DNA of 64,000 nucleotides from Methylobacterium sp. W2 (GCF_020662345.1 NZ_VMOA01000008.1:62001-126000); one strand, 5' to 3'. Positions 37,186 to 51,380 are shown, numbered from the stretch's first letter. Numbers and translations are program-made. The notes: generated by a model from the sequence alone, not told the origin.

Positions 37186-40100
37186 GCCGCGACCTCGAAC
37201 GCCTGGCCGAGCTCCTCGGCATCGCATCGGGCTACACCGATGCGTTCGGCCAGCCCGTGGCGACCGATATCGAGACCCGGCGCGGCATGGTCGCCGCCCT
37301 GGGTTTCCCGGCGGGCAGCGACGACGAGATCGTGAGAAGCCTCGCTGAGGTGGAATCCGTGCGGCTCGGGCTCGTCCCGTCGCTGATTCCGGTGGAGGCG
37401 CGGCGTGCCTCGACGATCCCCGTTCAGGCGGTGGACGCGCATGGCGCCGTGTCGTGGCGTCTCGTCGACGAGCGCGGCCTTGCGCGGGAGGGAAGGGCGT
37501 CGATCACGGGCGCGGGCGACCCCCATATCGAATTGCCCCCCCTGACGCCGGGCTACCACCGGCTCACCGTGGCGCTCGGCGAGCGCAAGTCGGAAGCCTG
37601 GATCATCTCCGCGCCGCAACGCTGCTGGCGCCCGGCCGCCTATGCCGATGAAGGCGCGCGGGATTGGGGCCTCGCGGCACAGCTCTACGGACTGCGCTCG
37701 CCGCACAACCTCGGCATTGGCAGCTACGCCGATGCCGGCCGCGCCGCGCGGGATGCCGGGATCCGCGGCGCCTCGTTCCTGGGCCTGAGCCCGGTCCATG
37801 CGCTGTTCGAGTCGGACCGCAGCAAGATCTCGCCCTATTCGCCGTCCTCGCGCCTGTTCCTCGAAACCCTGTTCATCGAGCCCGGTGCGCTACCCGGTTT
37901 CGCCAATTCGCGCGCCGCTGCGCTTCTGGCGGACAAGGCCACCGACATTGCCGGTCTTCAGGCCGCGACCCTGGTCGACCATCCCGGGATCTGGGACGTG
38001 CTGTCCCCGGTCCTGCAGGCGTTCTGGCAAGACTCCTCGGCGCGCGCCGGTGACGACGCCGCGTTCTCGGCCTTCCGGGAAGCGGGCGGGGCGGATCTCG
38101 AAGCTCACGGAATGTTCGAGGCCCTGTCCGCCCATTACAAGGCGCTCGGCGCCTATTGGTCCGGCGACTGGCCGGAGGAGATGCGCCGCGCCGGGACGCC
38201 GGCCGTGGAGGCGTTCGCGCTGGCCCATGCCGAGGCGGTCACCTACCATATCTGGCTGCAATACCTCGCCGACCGCCAATTGGCCGATGCGTCGAAGGCG
38301 GCCCTCGAGAGCGGCATGCGCCTCGGCCTCTACCGCGATCTCGCGGTCGGCGCCGATCGCGGCGGCTCTGAAGTCTGGTCGCATCCGGAGCGCTTCGCCA
38401 ACGGCGTCTCCATCGGCGCCCCGCCCGATCTGCTGGCACCCAAGGGCCAGGATTGGGGCCTGCCGGCGTTCCACCCCCTCGAGATGGAGCGCGACGGGCT
38501 CGCGGCGTTCCGCGCCCTGGTCCAGGCGAACATGCGCCATGCCGGCGCGATCCGCATCGACCACGCGTTCCAGCTCGCCCGCCTCTTCCTCATCCCGGTC
38601 ACCGGCTCGGCCAAGGACGGGGCCTATGTGGCCATGCCGTTCGAGCCGATGCTCGCGGTGCTGCGGCTGGAGAGCCACCGGGCGAAATGCCTCGTCATCG
38701 CCGAGGATCTCGGTACCGCGCCGGAGGGCTTCTCCGACGCGCTGATGCAGGCCGGCATCCTGAGCTACCGCATCCTCGCCTTCGAGCGCGAGCATGGCGG
38801 CCGTTTCAAGAGCCCCGGCGCCTATCCCCGCGACGCGCTGACCGCCATCACCACCCACGACCTGCCGACCTTCGTCGGCTGGTGGCGCGGCGTCGATACC
38901 GACACCCGACAAGCGCTTGGCCTCTACGATGCCGAGCGGGCGGAATCTGAGCGCCGGGAACGCGTCACCGAGCGCTTCCGCCTGACCGAGGCTTTGGCCT
39001 CCGAGCAGCTGCTGCCGAGCAACGACGTGCCCGAAGTGGCGCCGTTCGAGGGGGCGGCCCGCTATCTCGCCCGGGCGCCGTCCATGCTGACGGCGGTGCA
39101 GTACGAGGACGTCGTCTCGGAGCTGAGCCAGGCCAACGTGCCGGGCTCCACCGAAGGCTACCCGAACTGGCGGCGCAAGCTCGACCGCAGCCTTGAGGCC
39201 ATCGCCGCGCCGGGCGGTCCCCTGGCAAAGCTCGCCGCCGCGCTCTCGGCCGAGGAACGCGGCCCCCGTTCGGGTGCGGCCCGACTCGCCTCGACGCCGC
39301 CGCGCGCCACCTACCGGCTGCAGTTCCACAAGGACTTCACCTTCGCCGATGCCGAGCGGATCGTGCCGTATCTGGCGAAACTCGGCATCAGCCACGTCTA
39401 TGCCTCGCCGATCCAGAAGGCCCGGCCCGGCTCGACCCATGGCTACGACATCGTCGACCATTCGACGATCAACCCGGAACTCGGCGGCGAGGAGGGCTTC
39501 GTCCGCTTCTCCGACGTAATGCACCGGCACGGTCTGAAACTGCTGCTGGACATCGTACCGAACCACATGGGCGTCGGCGGTGCGGACAATCCGTGGTGGC
39601 TCTCCGTCCTCGAATGGGGCGATCTCTCACCCCTGGCGCACGCCTTCGACATCGACTGGCAGCGGCAGGGCGCCCGCAACAATCTCGTCATCCCGTTCCT
39701 CGGCGACCGCTACGGCGAAGCCCTCGAACACGGCACCCTCGACCTGAAATACGATGCGGCGGCCGGCGCCTTCAGCGTCTGGCATTACGAGCATCAGTTC
39801 CCGATCTGCCCGCTGCAATATCCGTCGATCCTCAACCGCGCCCTGGCGGCCCATGGCGAGATCGGCGACGACGCGGCAGCCGAAGTGCTCGCCGTGTCCG
39901 AGCGCCTCCGCCTCATGAGCGAGGAGACGGACCCGGCGCGGCGCCGGGGCTTCCCGGAGGAAGCCGACGGCCTCAAGCGCCGGCTCGCCGACGCGGTGGA
40001 GGCCTCGCCCGCCATCGCCAAGGCCATCGACCGGACGCTGACCCTGCTCAACGGGTTCGAGGACCGGCCCGACAGTTTCGGGCCGCTGCACCGGCTGCTC

Positions 40101-42092
40101 GAACAGCAATCCTACCGCCTCGCCCATTGGCGGGTGGCGGCGAGCGACATCAACTACCGCCGCTTCTTCGACGTGAACGGCCTGGCCGGCCTGCGCGTGG
40201 AGAAATCCGACATCTTCCACCGCTCGCACGAGACGGTGTTCCGCCTCATCGCCGAGGGGCGGATCGACGGATTGCGCATCGACCATATCGACGGTCTCGC
40301 CGACCCGCAGGGCTATGCGCGCGCCCTGCAGAGCGCCGTGGGTCCGGGCTTCTACGTGGTGGTCGAGAAGATCCTCGAACCCGGTGAGAAGCTGCGGCCC
40401 TGGCCCGTCGCCGGCACCACGGGCTACGACGTGCTCAACCAGCTCGACGGCATCCTGGTGGATCAGGAGAAGCACACCCGGATCACCCGGTTCTATCGCT
40501 GGGCCACGGGCATGGACGAGCCCTACAAGGCGCAGCTCCGGGCGGCCAAGGCGGAGATCCTCGAGATCAGCTTCGCCAGCGAGCTCGAAGTGCTCACCGC
40601 CGATCTCAAGCGCATCGCCGATGCCGACCGGCGCACGCGCGACTTCTCGGTGAACGCCATCCGCCGCGCGCTGATCGAGATCATCGCGCGCTTTCCCACC
40701 TACCGCTCCTACCTGGCGAGCGATCTCGACGAGAGCGATGTCGAGGACGAGGACATCCGCCTGATCGAGGGCGCGGTGTCCAAGGCCAAGCGCTGGAGCG
40801 CGCTGCCGGATCGGTCGGTCCACGACTTCGCCTCGCAGGCCCTGCTCGGCCGGATCGATGCCGGGGGGCCGGGTCGTCCCGACCCCGCCGTCATCCTGCG
40901 GTTCCGCCGCCGGTTCCAGCAGCTGACTGGTCCGGTGATGGCCAAAAGCCTGGAAGACACGCTGTTCTACCGCTTCTCGGAACTCCTCGCCCTCAACGAG
41001 GTCGGTGGCGATCCGGGCGAATACGGCATCGATCTGGAGCATTTCCACGCGCTCCAGGCGGCGCGGGCGCGCGACTGGCCGAACGCCATGATCACCACGG
41101 CGACCCACGACACCAAGCGCGGCGAGGATGCCCGCTCGCGCCTGCTGGCCCTGTCCGAGATCCCCGAGGTCTGGGCCGAGGCCTGGACCATCCTCGGCCA
41201 GTCGGCCCGCACCCACCTCACCGCCATGGAGGAAGGCCCCGCGCCTGACGCCAACGACCAGTGGATGTTCCTGCAGGCCATCCTCGGCGCCTGGCCCCTC
41301 GAATTGCTGGAGCGGGACGACGAGGCCGCCATCGAGGACTTCCGCAACAGGCTGGACGCCTATTCCGAAAAGGCCCTGCGCGAGGGCAAGCGCCGGTCGA
41401 GCTGGGTCAATGTCGACGAGCGGTACGAGGCCGCGGTCAAGCGGCTGTTCGCCGGCCTGATCGCGCCGGGTGCGAAGTTCATGACGCTGATGCGTCCGAT
41501 CGCGCGGCGGCTCGCCCATCTCGGCATGATCGCCGGCCTCGGCCGGACGGTGCTGAAGGCGACCCTGCCGGGGCTCCCCGACGTCTACCAGGGCACCGAG
41601 TTCTGGGACTTCTCCTTCGTCGATCCCGACAACCGCCGCCCGGTGGATTACGCGGCGCGGGAGGAGGCCCTGAGCAACACGGCCGATCTCCCGGCCTTGC
41701 TCGATCACTGGCCGGACGGGCGGGTGAAGCAGGCGACGCTGGCGCGTCTCCTCGCCGACCGGGCGGAGCGCTCCAGCTTCTACGCCGATGCCGACCATAT
41801 CGCGGTGACGGCCGAGGGCAGGCTCGGCGCCCATGTCATCGCATTCACACGCTCGGATGCCACAAGCGGAGAGGGCGACCTCCTCGTCGCCGTTCCGCGC
41901 CTCGTCTCCGGCCTCGTCGGCGACGCGACGTGGTCGGGCGAGGCGTTTTCCGGCACCACCCTGCCGGTGGCGGCGGAGAGCCGATGGATCGACCTGATGA
42001 CGGGCGGCGACGTCCAGCCGGAGGGAACTTCGATCGATCTCGGCCGGTTGTTCGCGCGTTTGCCCTATGCGGTCCTGAAGCGGATCGCCTGA
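37182..42092 (+). CDS. 4-alpha-glucanotransferase / malto-oligosyltrehalose synthase fusion (MalQ-TreY)
   Basis: A 1636-residue protein with two complete enzymes in one chain. Residues about 1-680 are MalQ (GH77): LAAQLYGLRSPHNLGIGSYA, with Asp460 (AIRIDHAFQL), Glu508 (VIAEDLGTAP) and Asp560 (TTHDLPTF). Residues about 705-1636 are TreY (GH13): ATYRLQFHKDFTFADAERIV, GSTHGYDIVDHS, with Asp1034 (GLRIDHIDGL), Glu1062 (VVVEKILEPG) and Asp1310 (ATHDTKRGED). MalQ would lengthen short maltodextrins so that TreY can isomerise the reducing end to trehalose, which TreZ then releases. No frameshift or stop separates the halves; the linker is an Ala/Arg-rich segment near 690-705. It starts inside the treZ stop codon. 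Confidence 0.93.
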   Translation: MSRDLERLAELLGIASGYTDAFGQPVATDIETRRGMVAALGFPAGSDDEIVRSLAEVESVRLGLVPSLIPVEARRASTIPVQAVDAHGAVSWRLVDERGLAREGRASITGAGDPHIELPPLTPGYHRLTVALGERKSEAWIISAPQRCWRPAAYADEGARDWGLAAQLYGLRSPHNLGIGSYADAGRAARDAGIRGASFLGLSPVHALFESDRSKISPYSPSSRLFLETLFIEPGALPGFANSRAAALLADKATDIAGLQAATLVDHPGIWDVLSPVLQAFWQDSSARAGDDAAFSAFREAGGADLEAHGMFEALSAHYKALGAYWSGDWPEEMRRAGTPAVEAFALAHAEAVTYHIWLQYLADRQLADASKAALESGMRLGLYRDLAVGADRGGSEVWSHPERFANGVSIGAPPDLLAPKGQDWGLPAFHPLEMERDGLAAFRALVQANMRHAGAIRIDHAFQLARLFLIPVTGSAKDGAYVAMPFEPMLAVLRLESHRAKCLVIAEDLGTAPEGFSDALMQAGILSYRILAFEREHGGRFKSPGAYPRDALTAITTHDLPTFVGWWRGVDTDTRQALGLYDAERAESERRERVTERFRLTEALASEQLLPSNDVPEVAPFEGAARYLARAPSMLTAVQYEDVVSELSQANVPGSTEGYPNWRRKLDRSLEAIAAPGGPLAKLAAALSAEERGPRSGAARLASTPPRATYRLQFHKDFTFADAERIVPYLAKLGISHVYASPIQKARPGSTHGYDIVDHSTINPELGGEEGFVRFSDVMHRHGLKLLLDIVPNHMGVGGADNPWWLSVLEWGDLSPLAHAFDIDWQRQGARNNLVIPFLGDRYGEALEHGTLDLKYDAAAGAFSVWHYEHQFPICPLQYPSILNRALAAHGEIGDDAAAEVLAVSERLRLMSEETDPARRRGFPEEADGLKRRLADAVEASPAIAKAIDRTLTLLNGFEDRPDSFGPLHRLLEQQSYRLAHWRVAASDINYRRFFDVNGLAGLRVEKSDIFHRSHETVFRLIAEGRIDGLRIDHIDGLADPQGYARALQSAVGPGFYVVVEKILEPGEKLRPWPVAGTTGYDVLNQLDGILVDQEKHTRITRFYRWATGMDEPYKAQLRAAKAEILEISFASELEVLTADLKRIADADRRTRDFSVNAIRRALIEIIARFPTYRSYLASDLDESDVEDEDIRLIEGAVSKAKRWSALPDRSVHDFASQALLGRIDAGGPGRPDPAVILRFRRRFQQLTGPVMAKSLEDTLFYRFSELLALNEVGGDPGEYGIDLEHFHALQAARARDWPNAMITTATHDTKRGEDARSRLLALSEIPEVWAEAWTILGQSARTHLTAMEEGPAPDANDQWMFLQAILGAWPLELLERDDEAAIEDFRNRLDAYSEKALREGKRRSSWVNVDERYEAAVKRLFAGLIAPGAKFMTLMRPIARRLAHLGMIAGLGRTVLKATLPGLPDVYQGTEFWDFSFVDPDNRRPVDYAAREEALSNTADLPALLDHWPDGRVKQATLARLLADRAERSSFYADADHIAVTAEGRLGAHVIAFTRSDATSGEGDLLVAVPRLVSGLVGDATWSGEAFSGTTLPVAAESRWIDLMTGGDVQPEGTSIDLGRLFARLPYAVLKRIA

Positions 42093-42226
42093 GTCCCGAA
42101 CTCGGGACGGCAGCAGAACCTTGAAGGGTGGTCCTCGCCGAGGACCGCCCTGCCCCACCTCACCCGCCACCGCGCGGGAGGCTCCTGCGGGAGACGGGGC
42201 TACGTCTTTACGAGAACGGAGTACGC

Positions 42227-45610
<3,384 letters not shown>

Positions 45611-45701
45611 CGGCCCGCGTGTCAGCACAAAACTTCGAGTTTTCAGCCGTCCGTCGCGTTGTCGCCCAGAAGCTGGTGCCAAAGCTGCGGCCGACGCGGC
45701 T

Positions 45702-45729
45702 GGCACCGTTCGCATCCGCGAACGGTGCC
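45702..45729. promoter_or_regulatory. perfect 12-bp hairpin upstream of treS-mak
   Basis: GGCACCGTTCGC and GCGAACGGTGCC are exact complements around ATCC, 51 bases before the treS start. There is no T tract, so it is not a simple terminator. It may be a leader structure, an operator or an RNA-processing site that sets different levels of treS-mak-glgB relative to the genes before it. Confidence 0.6.
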
Positions 45730-45779
45730 GCTGTGACGCCGAACACGCCCTTGAACCCGACGCATGAGGCAACGACGCG

Positions 45780-48700
45780 ATGATCGATCGTAGCGATCCG
45801 CAATGGTACCGTGACGCCATCATCTATCAGATCCACGTCAAGTCGTTCTTCGACTCGAACAACGATGGGATCGGCGATTTCGAGGGCCTGACGCAGAAAC
45901 TGGATTATGTGCGGGACCTCGGGGTCACCGCCATCTGGCTGATGCCGTTCTATCCGTCGCCGCTGCGCGACGACGGCTACGATATCGGCGACTACCGCGA
46001 CGTGAACCCGTCCTACGGGACGATGGAGGAGTTCCGGAAGTTCGTGGCGGCGGCGCATGACCGCGGCCTGCGCGTCATCACCGAGCTCGTCATCAACCAC
46101 ACCTCGGATCAGCATCCCTGGTTCCAGCGCGCCCGCGAGGCGCCGGCCGGTTCACCTGAGCGCGACTTCTACGTCTGGTCGGACACCGACACGCCGTATT
46201 CCGACACGCGCATCATCTTCCTCGACACCGAGACGTCGAACTGGACCTGGGACCCGGTCGCCAAGCAGTATTTCTGGCACCGGTTCTACAGCCACCAGCC
46301 CGATCTGAACTTCGACAACCCCGCCGTGCTGGAGGGCGTGATCGAGGTCATGCGCTACTGGCTCGACATGGGCGTCGACGGCCTGCGCCTCGACGCGATC
46401 CCCTACCTGATCGAGCGCGACGGCACGAATTGCGAGAACCTGCCGGAGACCCATACGGTCATCAAGGCGATCCGCGCGGCTTTGGACGCGAGCTACCCCG
46501 ACCGGATGCTGCTGGCGGAAGCCAACCAGTGGCCGGAGGAGACCGCGCAGTATTTCGGCGACGGCGACGAATGCCACATGGCGTTCCACTTCCCGCTGAT
46601 GCCGCGCATGTACATGGCGATCGCCCGCGAGGACCGGCACCCGATCACCGACATCATGCGCCAGACCCCGGAGATCCCGGAGGGCTGTCAGTGGGCGATC
46701 TTCCTGCGCAATCACGACGAGCTCACCCTCGAAATGGTCACGGCGGAAGAGCGTGATTACCTCTGGTCGTTCTATGCCGCCGAGCGCCGCGCCCGCATCA
46801 ACCTCGGCATCCGCCGCCGTCTGGCTCCGCTGCTGGAGAACGACCGCCGCAAGATCGAGCTGATGAAGTCCCTCGTCCTGTCGATGCCCGGCACGCCGGT
46901 GCTCTATTACGGCGACGAGATCGGCATGGGCGACAACATCTATCTCGGTGACCGCGACGGCGTGCGGACCCCGATGCAATGGTCCCCGGACCGCAACGGC
47001 GGTTTCTCCCGTGCCAATCCGGCCAAGCTCTTCCTGCCCTCGGTGCAGGACCCGATCTACGGCTTCGATGCCATCAACGTCGAGGCGCAGACCCAGTCGC
47101 AGACCAGCCTGCTGAACTGGACGCGCCGCATGATCGCGATCCGCAACAACTCGGTCGCCCTCGGGCGCGGCGGCATGCAGTTCCTGTATCCGACGAACCG
47201 CAAGGTCTTGGCCTGGATCCGCGAGTTCGAGGGCGAGCGCGTGCTCTGCGTCGCCAACCTCTCCCGCGCGCCGCAGGCGGTGCAGCTCGACCTTTCCGAG
47301 TTCCGCAGCGCCGTGCCGATCGAGCTCACCGGCGGTTCGGAATTCCCGGCCATCGGCGAGTTGCCTTACCTGCTGACCCTCCCGGCTTACGGATTCTACT
47401 GGTTCTCCCTGAACGCGGCGAATGCCGGGGAGATCGGCCCGCAGCCGGAGACGCCCGAACTCTTCACCCTCGTCCTCACCGGCGGGGTCGAGACCCTGAT
47501 GGCCGGGCGCGAGCGCACCGCCTTCGAGCGCACCGTGGCGCCGCGCTTCATCGGCACCCGCCGCTGGTTCGGCGCCAAGGGCACCCGCATCAAGTCGGTC
47601 TCGGTGATCGACAGCGCCACCCTGAAGGATGCCGGCGGCGCCACCCGCTTCCTGCTGCCGCGCGTGGCGGTGCATCTCGCCAATGGCGAGCGCCAGGACT
47701 ACTTCGTGCCCCTCGGGGTCGATGAGGGCCGCGAGGACGAGACGCTGCTGTCGCACGCGGTCGCCCGCGTCCGTCGCGGACCGCGCACGGGCCTCCTGTT
47801 CGGGGCCTCCGCCTCCCCCGCTTTCTCGCTTGCCCTCATCGACGGCATGCGCAACGGCGCCGAGCTGCCCACCGAGACCGGCAAGCTCGTCTTCTCTCAT
47901 ACCTCGGCCTTCGATCGCGACGTCGTCGTGGATCTGGCGGAAGTCCGCAGCCTCAACGCGGAGCAGAGCAACACCTCGATCGCCATCGGCTCGAAGATGA
48001 TGCTCAAACTCCTGCGCCGCATGCAGACGGGCGTCCATCCGGAGATCGAGGTCGGCCGGTTCCTCACCGAACAGGCGGGTTTCGCCAACACCCCGGCCCT
48101 GCTCGGCGTCGTCGAGCATGTGGCCGAGGACGGGACGCGGACGGCGCTCGCCGTGCTTCAGGCCTTCGTGCCGAACCAGGGCGATGCCTGGACCCTGATG
48201 CTGGAAGGCCTGCGCCGCGACTTCGACACCGTCGTGCTCGCGCCCGAAAGCGAGGCGCCGGACCCGACCGAAGCCTTCGCTCCGCACCTGCGCTGGGCCG
48301 AACTCCTCGGCCGCCGCACCGCCGAGCTCCACAACGCCTTCGCCATCGACACCGACGACCCGGCCTTCGCGCCCGAACCGTTCACGCATGACGACCTGCG
48401 CGATCTCGGGGACGACGCGCGTCGTCAAGGCGAGAGGGCCTTCCGCGCCCTCGACGCCCTGGCGGGGCGGACCTCCAGCACGGCGATCACGGAGCTCGCC
48501 GGGCGCCGCCGCGAAGTCGAGCTGCTGATCGAGGACATGACGGCGCGTGCGCCGGTGGGGGCGACCAAGACCCGCATCCACGGCGACTTCCACCTCGGTC
48601 AGGTCCTCGCCTCCGAGAGCGACCTCATCATCATCGACTTCGAGGGTGAGCCCGCTCGCCCCGCCGACGAGCGCCGCGCCAAGTCGACGCCGCTCCGCGA

Positions 48701-49037
48701 CGTCGCCGGGATGCTGCGGTCCTTCGCCTACGGCGCCGAGACCGTCACCCGCGAGATCGCGAGCCGGTTCGCGGATTCAGAAGGCCGGGCCCGCAGCGCC
48801 TCGACCGCCTGGCGCGGCATGATCGATGCTGCGTTCCTCGACGCCTACCGTGCCGTGGCCTCCACCAGCCGCGCCGCGGTGACCGACCCCGAGACCGAGG
48901 CGCGGCTGCTGTCGCTCTCGCTCCTGGCGAAGGCCCTCTACGAGGTCGATTACGAGGCCAATAACCGGCCGGATTGGATCGAAATCCCAGCCCGTGGGGT
49001 TCTGACCATTCTGGACGATACCAAGAAAGGTGCTTGA
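45780..49037 (+). CDS. treS: trehalose synthase / maltokinase fusion (TreS-Mak)
   Basis: A 1085-residue protein. Residues 1-545 are TreS (GH13), interconverting trehalose and maltose: Asp205 (GLRLDAIPYLIERDG), Glu247 (LLAEANQWPEE), Asp313 (LRNHDELTLEMV), with GFDAINVEAQTQSQTSLLNW. Residues about 565-1085 are maltokinase (Pep2-like), which phosphorylates maltose with ATP: RFIGTRRWFGAKG at its start, Asp936 in IHGDFHLGQVL and Asp953 in IIIDFEGEPARP. Having both in one chain passes maltose straight to the kinase, and GlgE then uses the maltose-1-phosphate. The gene abuts glgB (stop directly followed by ATG). A perfect hairpin lies just upstream. Confidence 0.95.
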   Translation: MIDRSDPQWYRDAIIYQIHVKSFFDSNNDGIGDFEGLTQKLDYVRDLGVTAIWLMPFYPSPLRDDGYDIGDYRDVNPSYGTMEEFRKFVAAAHDRGLRVITELVINHTSDQHPWFQRAREAPAGSPERDFYVWSDTDTPYSDTRIIFLDTETSNWTWDPVAKQYFWHRFYSHQPDLNFDNPAVLEGVIEVMRYWLDMGVDGLRLDAIPYLIERDGTNCENLPETHTVIKAIRAALDASYPDRMLLAEANQWPEETAQYFGDGDECHMAFHFPLMPRMYMAIAREDRHPITDIMRQTPEIPEGCQWAIFLRNHDELTLEMVTAEERDYLWSFYAAERRARINLGIRRRLAPLLENDRRKIELMKSLVLSMPGTPVLYYGDEIGMGDNIYLGDRDGVRTPMQWSPDRNGGFSRANPAKLFLPSVQDPIYGFDAINVEAQTQSQTSLLNWTRRMIAIRNNSVALGRGGMQFLYPTNRKVLAWIREFEGERVLCVANLSRAPQAVQLDLSEFRSAVPIELTGGSEFPAIGELPYLLTLPAYGFYWFSLNAANAGEIGPQPETPELFTLVLTGGVETLMAGRERTAFERTVAPRFIGTRRWFGAKGTRIKSVSVIDSATLKDAGGATRFLLPRVAVHLANGERQDYFVPLGVDEGREDETLLSHAVARVRRGPRTGLLFGASASPAFSLALIDGMRNGAELPTETGKLVFSHTSAFDRDVVVDLAEVRSLNAEQSNTSIAIGSKMMLKLLRRMQTGVHPEIEVGRFLTEQAGFANTPALLGVVEHVAEDGTRTALAVLQAFVPNQGDAWTLMLEGLRRDFDTVVLAPESEAPDPTEAFAPHLRWAELLGRRTAELHNAFAIDTDDPAFAPEPFTHDDLRDLGDDARRQGERAFRALDALAGRTSSTAITELAGRRREVELLIEDMTARAPVGATKTRIHGDFHLGQVLASESDLIIIDFEGEPARPADERRAKSTPLRDVAGMLRSFAYGAETVTREIASRFADSEGRARSASTAWRGMIDAAFLDAYRAVASTSRAAVTDPETEARLLSLSLLAKALYEVDYEANNRPDWIEIPARGVLTILDDTKKGA

Positions 49038-51350
49038 ATGACGGATATCGACGAGAGGCTGGAGAAGACCTCCGAGCACGAGCGGAAGCGGTCCGAGCGG
49101 ATCGCGGCCCGCTCGGCGGCATCGGGACATTCTCGCCAGGCCGATGCCGATTCGTCGACCGTCCAAGGTGTCCATCCCGACGCGGTGGCCGCCGTCATGC
49201 GGGCCGATCACGGGGACCCGTTCTCCGTGCTCGGCCCCCATCAGATCGGCCCCGGCCTGTGGGAAGTGCGGGTCATCCTGCCCGAGGCGAAGTCGGCGAC
49301 GCTTCTCACCGCCGGCCAGCGCATCCCGTTCGAGCGGCGCCACCAGGACGGCTTCTACGTCGCCCGCGTGGAGAGCGAGGGTCGTCCGCTCTACGAACTC
49401 GCGGTCGAAGGCTGGGACGGCACCGAGCGCACGCGCCACGACCCCTATAGCTTCGGCTCGTCGCTGCATCAGCAGGACATCGACAACCTGCGCGAGATCG
49501 GCAGCGACGTCACCTATCGGGTGCTCGGTGCGCAATCGATGGTGCTCGACGGCATCGACGGCTTCCGCTTCGCGGTCTGGGCGCCCAATGCCCGCCGGGT
49601 GAGCATCGTCGGTGACTTCAACGAGTGGGACGGCCGCCGCCATCCCATGCGGCTCTGGCAGACGGGCGGCATCTGGGAGCTGTTCGTCCCGGGCCTGCGT
49701 GCCGGCGTCCATTACAAGTTCGAGATCCGCGGACCCGACGGCGCACTGCTGCCGCTGAAGGCCGATCCCGTCGCCTTCGCGGCGCAGAAGCCGCCCGAGA
49801 CGGCCTCCGTGCTCCAGGGCACGAACGAGCCGGTCTGGAACGACGCCAAATGGATGGCGACGCGCGGCGAGAAGGACCCGCGCCACACCGCCATCTCGAT
49901 CTACGAGGTGCATCTCGGGTCCTGGGCGCGGGTCGCCGAGGAGGGCAACCGCTACCTGACCTACAAGGAACTGGGCGAGCGCCTGATCCCCTACGTCAAG
50001 GAGATGGGCTTCACCCATATCGAGATGCTGCCGATCACGGAATATCCGTTCGACGGCTCATGGGGCTACCAGCCGGTCTCGCTGTTCGCGCCGACCAGCC
50101 GCTTCGGCACGCCGGACGATTTCGCGGCCTTCGTCGACACGGCCCATGAGGCCGGCATCGGCGTGATGCTGGATTGGGTGCCGGGACACTTCCCCCTCGA
50201 CGCCCATGGCCTCGGCCAGTTCGACGGGACGCATCTCTACGAGCATGCCGACCCGCGCCAGGGATTCCACCAGGATTGGGGGACCTACATCTACAATTTC
50301 GGCCGCACGGAAGTGTCGAGCTTCCTTGCCGCCAATGCCCGGTTCTGGCTCGAACACTACCATCTCGACGGCCTGCGCGTGGATGCCGTCGCGTCCATGC
50401 TCTACCTCGACTATTCGCGTCGGCAGGGCGAGTGGATCCCCAACCAATACGGGGGCAACGAGAATCTCGACGCCATCAACTTCCTGCGCAAGACCAACGA
50501 GGCGACCTATAGCCACGCGCCGGGGACGATGACCATCGCGGAGGAATCCACGTCCTGGCCGGGCGTCTCGCACCCGACCTATACCGGTGGTCTCGGCTTC
50601 GGCTTCAAGTGGAATATGGGGTGGATGCACGACACCCTGGAATTCATGTCGAAGCAGACGATTCACCGCCGCTATCACCACCACGACCTGACCTTCGGCC
50701 TGCTCTACGCCTTCTCCGAGAACTTCATCCTGCCGCTCTCGCACGACGAGGTCGTGCACGGGAAGGGCTCACTGCTGGACAAGATGCCGGGCGACCGCTG
50801 GCAGAAATTCGCGAACCTGCGGGCCTATTTCGGCTACATGTGGGGCCATCCGGGCAAGAAGCTGCTCTTCATGGGTGGCGAGTTCGGCCAGCAGAAAGAG
50901 TGGAACCACAACCAGAGCCTCGACTGGCATCTGCTCGACGACCCTCTGCATCGCGGGGTGAAGGATCTCGTTCGCGACCTGAACCGGCTCTACACCGCGA
51001 CGCCCGCCCTCCATGCGAGGGATTGCGAGGCCGCCGGCTTCCAGTGGCTGGTCTCCGACGACCAGGACAACAGCGTCATCGCCTGGGCGCGCAAGGGCAC
51101 GAATCCCGGGGAGGTCGCCGTCGTCGTCTCCAACTTCACGCCGATCCCGCGTGACGGATATCGGATCGGCGTGCCGGAGGCGGGGTTCTATCGCGAGGCG
51201 ATCAACTCGGATTCCGAGCGTTACGGCGGCTCGAATGTCGGCAACATGGGCGGCGTCCAGGCCGAGCCGTTGGAGAGCCATGGCCAGCCCTATTCGCTGG
51301 TGCTCGCAGCGCCGCCGCTGGGGACGATGATCTTCGTGCGCGAGGGCTGA
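49038..51350 (+). CDS. glgB: 1,4-alpha-glucan branching enzyme
   Basis: A 770-residue GH13 branching enzyme that introduces alpha-1,6 links into glucan made by GlgE or GlgA. Two N-terminal CBM48-type modules (about 45-140 and 150-260; [20 protein letters not shown]) precede the barrel. Catalytic Asp449 ([17 protein letters not shown]), Glu502 ([13 protein letters not shown]) and the transition-state Asp in [13 protein letters not shown] are present. The first 40 residues are a charged extension ([20 protein letters not shown]) not needed for the fold. The ATG follows the treS-mak stop directly, so the genes are coupled. A strong terminator comes 30 bases after the stop, closing the operon. 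Confidence 0.96.
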   Translation: MTDIDERLEKTSEHERKRSERIAARSAASGHSRQADADSSTVQGVHPDAVAAVMRADHGDPFSVLGPHQIGPGLWEVRVILPEAKSATLLTAGQRIPFERRHQDGFYVARVESEGRPLYELAVEGWDGTERTRHDPYSFGSSLHQQDIDNLREIGSDVTYRVLGAQSMVLDGIDGFRFAVWAPNARRVSIVGDFNEWDGRRHPMRLWQTGGIWELFVPGLRAGVHYKFEIRGPDGALLPLKADPVAFAAQKPPETASVLQGTNEPVWNDAKWMATRGEKDPRHTAISIYEVHLGSWARVAEEGNRYLTYKELGERLIPYVKEMGFTHIEMLPITEYPFDGSWGYQPVSLFAPTSRFGTPDDFAAFVDTAHEAGIGVMLDWVPGHFPLDAHGLGQFDGTHLYEHADPRQGFHQDWGTYIYNFGRTEVSSFLAANARFWLEHYHLDGLRVDAVASMLYLDYSRRQGEWIPNQYGGNENLDAINFLRKTNEATYSHAPGTMTIAEESTSWPGVSHPTYTGGLGFGFKWNMGWMHDTLEFMSKQTIHRRYHHHDLTFGLLYAFSENFILPLSHDEVVHGKGSLLDKMPGDRWQKFANLRAYFGYMWGHPGKKLLFMGGEFGQQKEWNHNQSLDWHLLDDPLHRGVKDLVRDLNRLYTATPALHARDCEAAGFQWLVSDDQDNSVIAWARKGTNPGEVAVVVSNFTPIPRDGYRIGVPEAGFYREAINSDSERYGGSNVGNMGGVQAEPLESHGQPYSLVLAAPPLGTMIFVREG

Positions 51351-51380
51351 GATCGGTCCCTGTCTTCAAGATGCCATGAG

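Noticed and set aside
35089..37227. Minus-strand frame of 712 codons opposite treZ
   Set aside because: It is antisense to a clear TreZ and has no domain or ribosome site.
39627..42170. Minus-strand frame of 847 codons opposite malQ-treY
   Set aside because: This is an antisense shadow with the same composition bias; the plus-strand TreY half has a full catalytic triad.
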